From Pinus tabuliformis (taxonomy: Eukaryota > Streptophyta > Pinopsida > Pinales > Pinaceae): a DNA stretch of 64,000 nt. The position numbers and the translations under genes are program-made. Each line of letters opens with the position of its first letter. Within the stretch, counting starts at the first letter, position 1. Below the pieces are notes generated by a model. It saw only the letters and a list, made by a program, of their open reading frames with translations, was not told the DNA's origin and searched no databases. Shown piece after piece: positions 45,741-55,500 of the stretch. Location: positions 146,125,299-146,189,298 of the forward strand of contig CM062808.1 of assembly GCA_031772625.1 (NCBI GenBank), written 5' to 3'.

Positions 45741-46102
45741 AGGAAGTGATGATTGATGCTATGTGATTCGTTCTCCACATTTCATTAGTTTCAATCCCAC
45801 TTCTTCACCCCTGTGAGCATCACCCGATGCAATGAGTGCTAAGTGAACTATTCAAAAATCATGAGAAATTAGTCAGTTACGACTACCTCTCATGGAAATG
45901 GTCATACATTTGAATGACTTACTTAAAGCAGTTGAATCCCAAAAATGATATCTAATATAATGCACTGCGTAAATCCCCCATACTTATATTCAAAAAGAGT
46001 CAAGGGATCTCTACTTGAATGGTTCATGAGGCACAATACTTGCTAAGGTTTTGCAAATGGGGTAGCAAGCTAAGTGGGCTTGATTATGGGGAAAAACTCC
46101 AC

Positions 46103-46179
46103 AGTTAAGCGCGCTTGAGCCAGAGGAGTTCTGGGATGGGTGACCTCCTGGGAAGTCCTGGTTACCGGGTGCAAGCCCC
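46103..46179 (+). repeat. 5S rRNA-like segment 4
   Basis: A plus-oriented copy with both A-box and C-box regions. No run of four T follows for about 300 bases, until 46487. Confidence 0.8.
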
Positions 46180-46540
46180 GGATGTGATGATTGATGCTAT
46201 GTGATTCGTTCTCCACATTTCATTAGTTTCAATCCCACTTATTCACCCCTGTGAGCATCACCCGATGCAATGAGTGCTAAGTGAACTATTCAAAAATCAT
46301 GAGAAATTAATCAGTTACGACTACCTCTCATGGAAATGGTCATACGTTTGAATGACTTACTTAACGTAGTTGAATCCCAAAAATGATATCTAATATAATG
46401 CACTGCGTAAATCCCCCATACTTAAATTCAAAAAGAGTCAAGGGATCTCTACTTGAATGGTTCATGAGGCACAATACTTGCTAAGGTTTTGCAAATGGGG
46501 TAGCAAGCTAAGTGGGCTTGATTGTGGGGAAAAACTCCAC

Positions 46541-46617
46541 AGTTAAGCGCGCTTGAGCCAGAGGAGTTCTGGGATGGGTGACCTCCTGGGAAGTCCTGGT
46601 TACCGGGTGCAAGCCCC
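46541..46617 (+). repeat. 5S rRNA-like segment 5
   Basis: A plus-oriented copy 438 bases after segment 4 and identical to it in the boxes. Confidence 0.8.
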
Positions 46618-46830
46618 GGAAGTGATGATTGATGCTATGTGAATCGTTCTCCACATTTCATTAGTTTCAATCCCACTTCTTCACCCCTGTGAGCATCACC
46701 CGATGCAATGAGTGCTAAGTGAACTATTCAAAAATCATGAGAAATTAGTCAGTTACGACTACCTCTCATGGAAATGGTCATACGTTTGAATGACTTACTT
46801 AACGCAGTTGAATCCCAAAAATGATATCTA

Positions 46831-47552
46831 ATACCTTAAAGCTAAAGACTTTTGGTACAGGTTTGTGTTGAATTTTTTTCTATACTTTTTGAACTTTTAT
46901 TTTGATTCTATTTATATTGTTTGTAGTAACTATATGTTCATTTATTTGAGATATGAGTGGAAACACAAAGGTTCAATGCATATCCATGGTTTCCTATGGT
47001 CAGAAGGTGCTCCTGACATGGAAATACTTGATTGGTCAAATAGCTCGGATGTACAACTTGCAAAGATGATCTTCGACAAATATGTAACTACATGGAATCC
47101 ACGTGACATACATCGTCGCAACATAATGGTTCCACGAAGCCCCAATGATGACCCTTACATGTTGAATAATGGTCAGATTTTCTCTTCTAATCCTCATAAT
47201 GATTACGAAGAATTGTTAAACCGTGTCCAAAGGGACACAAAGTGTACTATGGATTCTTTTTTTCGCAAAAAGGGCGCTATTCTAACATGTCGGTACAATG
47301 CTCCATGGGATTGTTGTGGTGAATCAAGATTGTTCATAGATGATCAAGGAAGAAAAAAATATGAGCCAGCAAGAAATGATGACAGGCTTAATGTACATAA
47401 CATTGACCTTCTAACAATGTGACGTGCAAATGTTGAATTCCAGCCAGTGCTTTCTCACTATGCCGTGTTGAAATACATTGCTAAGTATGCATCGAAAGTA
47501 GAAAAAAGGTCTGAAAGTTATCATCATATGTTAACTAGAATTTCAAATTCTA
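46831..47552 (+). pseudogene. Helitron Rep, middle part with HUH motif and an intron
   Basis: Starts with the second target duplication, then KDFWYR. A GT...AG intron at 46861-46950 (90 bases, T-rich) joins WYR to YEWKHKGSMHIHGFLW in phase. MHIHG at 46977-46991 is the HUH metal-binding motif of Rep. A TGA at about 47422 breaks the frame; the copy right of element D has TGG there. KYIAKYASK (47471-47497) carries the two Rep tyrosines. The frame stops at 47552, at element D. The last 189 bases occur again at 60331-60519. Confidence 0.8.
47364..47552 (+). repeat. Left copy of the 189-bp Helitron duplication flanking element D
   Basis: Runs from AGCCAGCAAG to AAATTCTA and matches 60331-60519 with about four substitutions. 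The right copy sits at the outer end of element D. It is far longer than the 4-6 bp duplication that LTR integrases make. Confidence 0.85.
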
Positions 47553-47555
47553 AAA

Positions 47556-49460
47556 TGTTTAGTCAATTTAGTGTTATCTAAATTGCTAGTATTTATTGTC
47601 AACCCGGGGCTCGTAAGCTGATGAAGTGAAGGTGTACTATATGTACTTAAGTAACCTCTTAGAGTTTTTCTTATCGTTGGGGGTGTTGTTGTGGTTAATT
47701 ATGTTCCTAAGATGGAGTGAGAATTTATAAACAAGTGAGTGATGGTGTGTGTGTAGAGTGAATCCTAAATGAGTGAAAGTGTGTGTTGAGTGATCTCTAA
47801 CTATTTGCTTGAAAGGAAATGCTTGAAAGGAATAAGTGAACTGAAATGACTTGAAGTAAATTTGAAAGCAAATGACCACTTCCAATGGCACTAGACACCG
47901 TTCAAGCTGCTGCTAATAAAAGAAAAGAAAATCACTTTTAAAACCCAAAAATAAAGATTATCTCTCTCTAACTCGATGCTTCAAAGCACATGTACTGTGT
48001 AAAGCACGGATAGAAAGTAGCTTAAGTTGAATTAGAAAAGTGAGAAAAATATGCTTGAAAGACTAATGATAATGATTTGCTCTTTCTAATTCTCTACTTC
48101 AGCCATATGTACTATGCAAAGTATGATTAGAAAGTAGTGAGAGAATAGTCTAAGAAGCACTTTAAAAATCAAAACTCTACTTTAAAGACTAGTGGTAATA
48201 GTTTGCTCTTTCTAACTCTCTACTTCAGCCATATGTACTATGCAAAGTATGGTTAGAAAGTAGTGAAAGAACAGTCTATAAAGCACTCAAACTAACTGCA
48301 AATTAGTGATATTCTGATCTTAAAAGATAACAGTTTATGATGAAGATCATTCATGTGTGTTAGCATCTCTTTGAGAAATAAGATTAAAAATCAACTATAA
48401 AAACAAAGGCAGCACTTGAATTGTCAACTTCAAATACCATTAGTTTGTAAAGCAAACACACACATATAAAAATAAATCCCGGGCTAAAAGAAACCTGCAA
48501 AGAAATAACACTGATCAGCTTGAAAGAAATGAAAACAAGTAAATGCAACTATACATGCTTAAGGAAATGAATAAGAAAATAACGAAATACTGCACATAAA
48601 ATACTTTACAGAGGCTGAGATGAGCAGGGGCCCTCTGTTCATTCAGCCACAAGAAAACTCAGAGATCTGGAAACTTCAAAACGGTGCTATATCTATTCCT
48701 CCATTTGCAAAAAGTATACAAAACAGAGTGCTGGAATAGCACTAGAAAACAGAGTTCACAATGCTCTTAAATTTAACACAAGTTCAGAAAATTACAACTA
48801 ACAAAAGTCTGATGAGCGTACGCAGACGCAACTATTTATAGAGGTTTCGAAGATAGCCTACTCATACAGCTAATTAACAGAAAAACAACAAACAGTCATG
48901 CGTATTTATGGTCCCTTGACACATCATACGGCTGCGTGGACGAGTTTAATGGTTCTGTCGTCATGGGTATTGAATCCCATGTTGGATCATGTCCCCTGCC
49001 ACCTGTAGAACATGGACAAATCACCGTTTAGGATGACGTGACCAAGCAGCTCACAATCACCGTTAAACAGCCTTGAGTTGACCGTAACTTGACCAGCTTT
49101 GACCATGGGTAAAGATGACGTGGATGGCTGGAAAAATGGGACAGGAACCTCGAGCACGTTGATACCTGAGTGCCCATGTGGCTCATCTAGCAAACCGACA
49201 CGTGGAACATTGCGTTTAACAAAAAGGCTGTAGGATCGTCAGATAGCTGCGGGATCATCAGATAGCTGCGGGATTCCTGCAAGTAAGTCAAAATCTAAAC
49301 AAATAGTCATCCATTAGCAAAACTTGCTTGATCATGCTTAATGACACCTAATGTAATGATCTGGGTGGTTTTATGGTGAAAATGAGGCAAAAGTGAAGGA
49401 AAGATAAGGAAGAACTGAGGAAAATGGTAAACAAGTAGGTGTAGAATAGAGGCTCTACAT
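47556..49460 (-). repeat. 3' LTR of element D
   Basis: 1,905 bp. Contains a threefold variant of the phrase TCTCTACTTCAGCCATATGTACTATGCAAAG between 47960 and 48260, about 95-125 bases apart. A near-identical partner is at 58427-60330. Confidence 0.9.
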
Positions 49461-49472
49461 ACCCCCACTCCG
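49461..49472 (-). other. Polypurine tract of element D
   Basis: The minus strand reads GGAGTGGGGGTA immediately before the 3' LTR. Confidence 0.7.
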
Positions 49473-49508
49473 AGGGTATTGCATGTCCTCATGCAATGAA
49501 AACATAAT

Positions 49509-51203
49509 TCACTCCACTTGCTGGGATGCCTCAGCTAAGACATCCAATCTCCTTCTCTTCCTTTGTGTGGAAACATTAACCTTTGGTCTCTTGAACATGC
49601 ATCTGAATTTCAAATTGATTAAGGCTCTGTTCAGCCTTCTACATCTCTTCTTGAGTCTGCTATGTTTCTTCTGCCACATGCTCATGTGAAGAAAGGTGTT
49701 ATCTTGGATTTCTTTGGCAATATCAGCTTGCTGCTTCATTTCTTCATTTCTCTGTTTAATGTGACGGTTTAGCACCTCAAGTTCATAAATCTCTTGTTTG
49801 AGTAAATCTATTTGCTGCTCATGAGGTATGACATTACTTTTGCCAGCAGTGTTCTGCTCCAATGTTTCAAAATAGTTGTACACCTCTTGTTGAATTGGGT
49901 CAACAATTGGTGACTTCCTTGGACTATATTCATGCTCAATTTCAGTTTCAAACTCCGGCTGAAATGGACTGTCCTCCCTAGGAGGAGTAGCTGCCTCACG
50001 TTGTGGACTATCCTCAAGGTCTGCTTTTATAGCACCCTTCTCAGGTGTGCTTAGATCAACGAAGAGTGTCCTTGTGGCTTTCCCTTTATTCTGCAATCTA
50101 CTACTTCTTCTTACAGTGGCAGCACTCTGTGTTTCTTTTTGTGCTTTTTCCCTTGGTTTTTGTACTTTTACTTTCTTGGAGAGGGCAATTTTCTCATGGA
50201 GTTTAGCTACCCTTTGTGCTAAGGGCTGGCTATCTCTTTCTTCATCACTAGAATGCTCTGGAGTCTGATCAGTTTCTTGAATTATGGATTTTCCCTTGTC
50301 TTGTTTTTGTTTCTTTTTATCTTCTCTTCTCTTTTTGGCAGCTTCCTTGGCAAGTTCAGCGAGGGTTTCTGAGATAATCTCTTGAGCACTGTCTTCAGTG
50401 GGTTCAATCTCAGGTTCAGGATGATGTACTTCTATTTCCTCTACAGTTTGTCCTTGAACAGTTTCCTCTAAGATATCAGTCTCAGAGATACTTTCTTTTC
50501 TCTTCCTTCTGCTTTTCCTAGGTATAGAAGATTCTCCAGGTTCTTCAAAATGATTCCTTACAAGGAATCTCTCCCATGTGTCTTGTTTTTCTTTTAATTG
50601 TTCTTCTATCAATAACTTAACAAGACTATGGTGACAGAGGTAAGCTTCTATGTTTTGTGGATTCCGTTGAGCCATGGAACACATTTTCCTAATGCTTTGG
50701 AATAGAAAGTAGGGAAGATTTATATCATGTTCTCCTTGAAATTGCAGCATAATTTTACCATGATAAACGTACAATACTCCAAATCTCCCTTCACACGTGA
50801 AAATTTTTTGCACTAACAACAATAGAATTTTCCATTCTTCTTTAACATGAGAGATAGGAATTCCTTTGGTGAAAACACTTGTACCCATACCTGGGTTTTT
50901 GAAAATCCGCTTCCATTGTTGATCCTGAACTGCCCGGTTTTTGAACCAACGTTCACCGGTTTGTGGAAGAGATGTATCCCTTGCTATGCTTCCCTCACTG
51001 ACTGCAAATGTTAAATCACCCACCTCTACTTGACTATCTTTATCCTTGAATGACCTTGCAAAGGCTTTTGTTACTTCTTTGTGGTAGCCCTTAAACTTCT
51101 TGATGCATTGTAGCCAATTGGCTTTTTGCAATGCATCCTCAACCTGAGGGTATGCCTCCAAGAATTTCGAACCTTCTGGTTCAGCCCTTAAAAGTTTTCC
51201 CAT
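49509..51203 (-). CDS. 564-residue ORF in the env-like position of element D
   Basis: An intact frame (ATG at 51203) on the element's coding strand between pol and the 3' LTR, where Athila elements carry an extra gene sometimes called env-like. I see no signal peptide and no membrane segment, so an envelope role is not supported. The first 215 residues look globular (GDLTFAVSEGSIAR, GERWFKNRAV). A basic RKSRRKRKE follows at about 230, then a long acidic and Lys/Gln-rich disordered stretch. From about 460 a predicted coiled coil (QQIDLLKQEIYELEVLNR) leads to a basic tail with QRKRRRLD near the end. Two nuclear-localisation-like clusters suggest a nuclear or nucleic-acid-binding role; this is inference. 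There are no breaks at all, unlike most frames here. Confidence 0.75.
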   Translation of the reverse strand: MGKLLRAEPEGSKFLEAYPQVEDALQKANWLQCIKKFKGYHKEVTKAFARSFKDKDSQVEVGDLTFAVSEGSIARDTSLPQTGERWFKNRAVQDQQWKRIFKNPGMGTSVFTKGIPISHVKEEWKILLLLVQKIFTCEGRFGVLYVYHGKIMLQFQGEHDINLPYFLFQSIRKMCSMAQRNPQNIEAYLCHHSLVKLLIEEQLKEKQDTWERFLVRNHFEEPGESSIPRKSRRKRKESISETDILEETVQGQTVEEIEVHHPEPEIEPTEDSAQEIISETLAELAKEAAKKRREDKKKQKQDKGKSIIQETDQTPEHSSDEERDSQPLAQRVAKLHEKIALSKKVKVQKPREKAQKETQSAATVRRSSRLQNKGKATRTLFVDLSTPEKGAIKADLEDSPQREAATPPREDSPFQPEFETEIEHEYSPRKSPIVDPIQQEVYNYFETLEQNTAGKSNVIPHEQQIDLLKQEIYELEVLNRHIKQRNEEMKQQADIAKEIQDNTFLHMSMWQKKHSRLKKRCRRLNRALINLKFRCMFKRPKVNVSTQRKRRRLDVLAEASQQVE

Positions 51204-52533
51204 CGACTCCTCAGCTCTGTTTTAAAACACGACTTTGATGGTGACTTTACACAGTAACTCCGTGACTTTTCACAGTAATTCCTCGGTTACTGTTCAGGCT
51301 TTGTGGAACAGAGGATATATGAGTGCATCAACAACCTCAGACACCGGGAATTCACGGCTTGAATCAGAGTTAAGTGGTGGATAACAGTGTGAACACAGTG
51401 AAACGGTGACTAACAGTCGTAATACGACTGTATCACAGGTTTACTGGCTATACGGCAGAGGGAAAAAAAAACAGAGTATGGTTTATGGAGGTAATCGTAG
51501 TGAGTGAAACGGAATAAGGGAGATGATAGCGAGGAATGGAGTGCTATGAGCACAGAGGGTTTCGAAATGATGAATGGAACGGCTATATTCTCCGATTTCG
51601 GCTGTGGATTGACACATGGCTGCCGGACGAGAACTGAGAGACGTAATAAGGTAGGTTACGTCATTAGGGTACGAGACCTTAATGACAGAAACAGCCATAT
51701 GTGATTTCAAAAATCATGGGTATTATGAGCTGGTAGACGTGGAGGATTCGTGGATTTGTGGTCGCATGGGAAAATAAAATGGGTAATCATTACGATTAGT
51801 GGCCAACAAGACATAACCCAGAAAATTCCGCATAATGAAATAACTATAGGTTTAAAATTTTAAACATACCTCAGATCCGCATTTGATTTGCCTTCTGATA
51901 ATTTGCTACTAACCTTTTGTTAACTTTATTGCTAGCACATGATTCTTTCCTCCTTGTCTTTGATGATTTTGAACTGTACATATTTTCTTCAGACAGACTG
52001 TGTTTCTTGTGCAGGTGTAGAAGGCTGCAGAAAGGCTAAACGGCTGCAGAATTGTCAAATAGCTGCAGGAACTGTAATGAAGTCTTCCAGCTGCATAAAA
52101 TACTTTAGTTGCCTAAAAAAACTTTATTAATGAAGTGAAATGGAATGAATGAATGAATGAATGGGTGGAAAACAGTGAGGTGAAGTGAGGATGGTGAGAT
52201 GGAAAGAAATGGTGAGATGGAATACATGAAATGAGATGAAAGAGAGAGAGAGACTTTTTTTTTGGAAAACATGGGGTGTCAGGTGACCCTGATTTTCACC
52301 TCATGTTTTCTGCATGAGACTGCCAATCAGAGATTGGTTTTCAGGCTCATACATTTATTCATTCTTTTTTTTTTTTTTTTTTTTTTTCTCTTTTTTTTTC
52401 TTTTTTTTTTTATTATTGAAATTGAAAGAAACAGAGATTAGGCTGATGGAGGAGAAGAATTCTTCTCAACCAGCCTCATTTCAGAATCGCCTTGGAATAA
52501 CTTAACAAACTCCTCTTTTGAGAGTGGCTTGTG
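51204..52533 (-). other. Spacer between pol and the 3' ORF of element D
   Basis: Non-coding. Holds a GAAT microsatellite at 52142-52163, a GA-rich run near 52235-52252, and a long T-rich tract at 52364-52413 on the plus strand (A-rich on the element's strand). It could hold a splice site or internal promoter for the 3' ORF, but I cannot point to one with confidence. Confidence 0.5.
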
Positions 52534-55500
52534 CTAAACTTTCAACCGGTGGCCATTCACAATAAAGGGAGTTTGAAGTTCATCAATAGTCTTCACTCTA
52601 ACTGCTCCATTATTAAAGACTTCATCAATCTCATATGGCCCAAGCCAATGAGCTTGAAATTTTCCTTTGAAGTCCTTAAATTTTGAATCAAACAAGAGTG
52701 CCCAATCACCCTTTTAAAACTTCTTTTCTTTGATATGTCGATCATGCCATTTGCTTCTTTGGTGCTGAACTAGATCGGTTCTTAGAATTGCATCTTGTCT
52801 CATTTCATCTAGTTTGTTTAACTGGTCCATTCTGTGCTTCTGGGCTTCTGATAAGCTCATCCCCAATTGAACTGCTGTCTTGAAGGTCTTGATTTGGAAC
52901 TCAATGGGGAACAGGACTTCCTTCCCATAAACAAGTTCATAGGGAGAATGTCCTGTGGTGTTCCTCCATGTAGTTCTATAGGCCCATAAGGCTTCAGGAA
53001 GCCTTTCTGCCCAATCTCTTCTATGAAGATGAACAGTCTTTGTGATGATGCTTTCAAGAACTTTATTTGTAGATTCTACTTGACCATTCGCTTGCGGATG
53101 GTATGGAGTAGATGTTCTATGCTTAATCTTATATTCCTCCATCAGCTTTTCCACCATCCTTGATGTAAATTGGCTTCCCTGATCTGTTACAATTTCTCTT
53201 GGGACACCAAAACGAGTGAAAATATCCTTAAAAAGAAATTGAATGACTGAATTTTCAGTAGCAGAAGTTAGTGCTATAGCTTCTACCCACTTGGTAACAT
53301 AATCAGTACAAACCAGTATATATCTATTTTGCTTGGATGGCGGATTAATTGGTCCAACAAAATCTAGAGCCCATTTCTCGAAAGGTTCGATGCATACCTG
53401 TGGCTGTAGTGGCATTTCATTTGAAAGAGTTGGTATCCCAATTCTTTGACAACTGTCACACCTTTTAACATATTGCTTCGCATCCTTAAAGAGAGAAGGC
53501 CAATAATATCCTGATGAAAGGATTTTATAGGCAGTTTTCTTATCAGAAAAATGTCCGCCACAAGGTTCGTCATGACATGCCTTGAGGATGTCAGGCATCT
53601 CATCCTCCCGTACACATCTTCTGATCATCAAATCTGGCCTTGTTCTGAACAATTCATTAGAAATCCAAGAATAATGTGAACTATCCTGAATGATTTTCCT
53701 TTTCTCATTAGGAAATAAATGTAAAGGTAACTTTCCAGTAACTAAATAATTAGCAATATCAGCATACCAAGGGGTTTTGGTAGTTACTGCAAACAAATAC
53801 TCATCTGGAAATTTATCCTCTACAGGAGAGTCCTCATTAGTGTTTTGGATTCTAGACAAGAAGTCAGCTACTGTGTTCTGTTTACCTGGTCGATCTAACA
53901 CAGTTATGTTGAATTCTTGTAAAAGCAAAAGCCATCTTGTAACTCTACCATTAGTGACTGGTTTGTTCATGAGGTATCTAATGGCAGAGTGATCAGTGTG
54001 GACAAAGGTTTCATAGCCGGTTATATAGTGTCTAAACTTGTTTATAGCATGAACAACGGCTAGAAATTCCTTTTCAGTAACAGTATAATTTAACTCAGTA
54101 GGAGTCAAATTCTTACTCGTGTAATAAATGGCATAAGGGATCAAATCCTTTTGTCCCAAAACAGCTCCTAAAGTTGTATCTGAAGCATCAGTAGAAATGT
54201 GGAAAGGGAGTTTCCAATTTGGACCCCTTAAAATGGGTGCTTCAGATATTCTAGTCTTTAAAGCTTCAAAGGCAGATTGACATTCAGGATCCCACTTAAA
54301 TTCACAATCTTTAGTAAGTAGTTTGAAAAGAGGGGATGCTATCTTAGTGAAGTTTTCAATAAATCTTCTGTAATAACCAGTAAACCCAAGAAAACTTCTA
54401 ACATCTCTTTGGCAATTTGGAACAGGTAACTTAGAGATGACTTCTACTTTAGATCTATCAACTTTGATTCCATCTCCTGAAATATGATGTCCTAAAACAA
54501 TCCCTTCAGTAAACATCATAAAACACTTTTCATGACTTAAAGAAAGATTTGTTTCCTTACATCTTACCAGTACTTTTTCCAAATTTGCCAAAGCTTCTTC
54601 AAATGTATTACCATAGACTGTGAAATCGTCCATGTATACCTCTACACAATCATGAATCAGATCTGAGAAGATTCCCAGTACAGCCCTTTGAAATGTAGCA
54701 GGTGCATTGCACAATCCAAAAGGGAGTACTCGATAGGAAAAAGTTCCCCAAGGACAAGTAAAGGTGGTTTTGTCTTGATCTTCATGTGCTACCTGAATCT
54801 GATTGTAACCACTAAAACCATCCAAGAATGAGAAATACTTTTTACCTGCTAAAGTGTCTAGTACCTGATCAATAAAAGGTAGAGGAAAATGATCCTTTAA
54901 GGTTGCCTTGTTCAATTCTCGATAGTCAATGCAAACTCTCCATTTACCATTCTTTTTGGGCACTATAACCAAGGGAGAAACCCATTGGCTATCTGAAATG
55001 GGGTAAATGAAGTTTACCTTGAGCAATTTCTGAAGTTCTTCTTTCACAATTTCCCTAAGATTTGGATTCATCCGTCTTTGTGGCTGCCTAATAGGTCTGT
55101 TGTTTTCTTCAATATAAATGTGATGAATACAAGTCTTAGGGTCGATTCCTTTCATGTCAGTATATTCCCATGCAAAGGCAGTGGAATGTTTTTGCAACAG
55201 TTTAGTTAATTCTTCTTGTTGTAGTCTTTCCAAGTTCTTGTTAATGTTTAATGTTTTTCCTGGAAAGATTTCAACTGTAGAACTACCAAACTCTTCCATT
55301 GAGAAGAGAGACATCTGTCTAGAGGAGAGATACTCAATGTCTGTATCTAACTGAAACTGTGAAGAGTCATATTCTAAAGGTGTCTCAAAATTTTCTAATG
55401 TATTTAGAATTTGACTGTCCTCACTGATTTCAGAGATGGTTAGAACAGGTTGAAGAGTATCCTCATCATCAATCCACTCATCTTCTCCTATTTCTGTTAT

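Larger units (their letters stand above)
44584..46830. mobile_element. 5S-rRNA-derived inverted array in the Helitron Rep gene
   Basis: 2,247 bp made of one 438-bp unit repeated in two opposite arms. The left arm (minus-oriented units): 44584-45021, 45022-45459 and a partial 45460-45679. The right arm (plus-oriented): partial 45680-45997, full 45998-46435, and 46436-46830, cut about 41 bases short. Each complete unit contains the 3' two-thirds of a 5S rRNA gene with the A-box and C-box regions. No poly-A tail, no TG...CA ends and no tRNA primer site are seen. A 13-14 bp duplication flanks it. 5S-derived sequence is known in Cassandra LTRs and in some SINEs; neither structure fits well. Confidence 0.8.

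Noticed and set aside
44584..46830. Functional 5S rRNA genes
   Set aside because: Only the 3' two-thirds of 5S is present, embedded in a foreign 438-bp unit with no 5S 5' end and no T-run terminator.
44584..46830. CRISPR-like repeat array
   Set aside because: Units are 438 bp, contiguous and inverted, in plant DNA; there are no short repeats with unique spacers.
47637..47891. 84-codon frame also found at 58508-58762
   Set aside because: Repeated because it lies in the two LTRs of element D; no coding evidence.
49509..51203. Envelope glycoprotein gene
   Set aside because: No signal peptide, no membrane segment and no cysteine pattern. Position alone is not enough.
52364..52413. Poly-A tail of a LINE or SINE
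   Set aside because: The T-rich tract lies in the spacer of element D without a flanking duplication or retroposon body.
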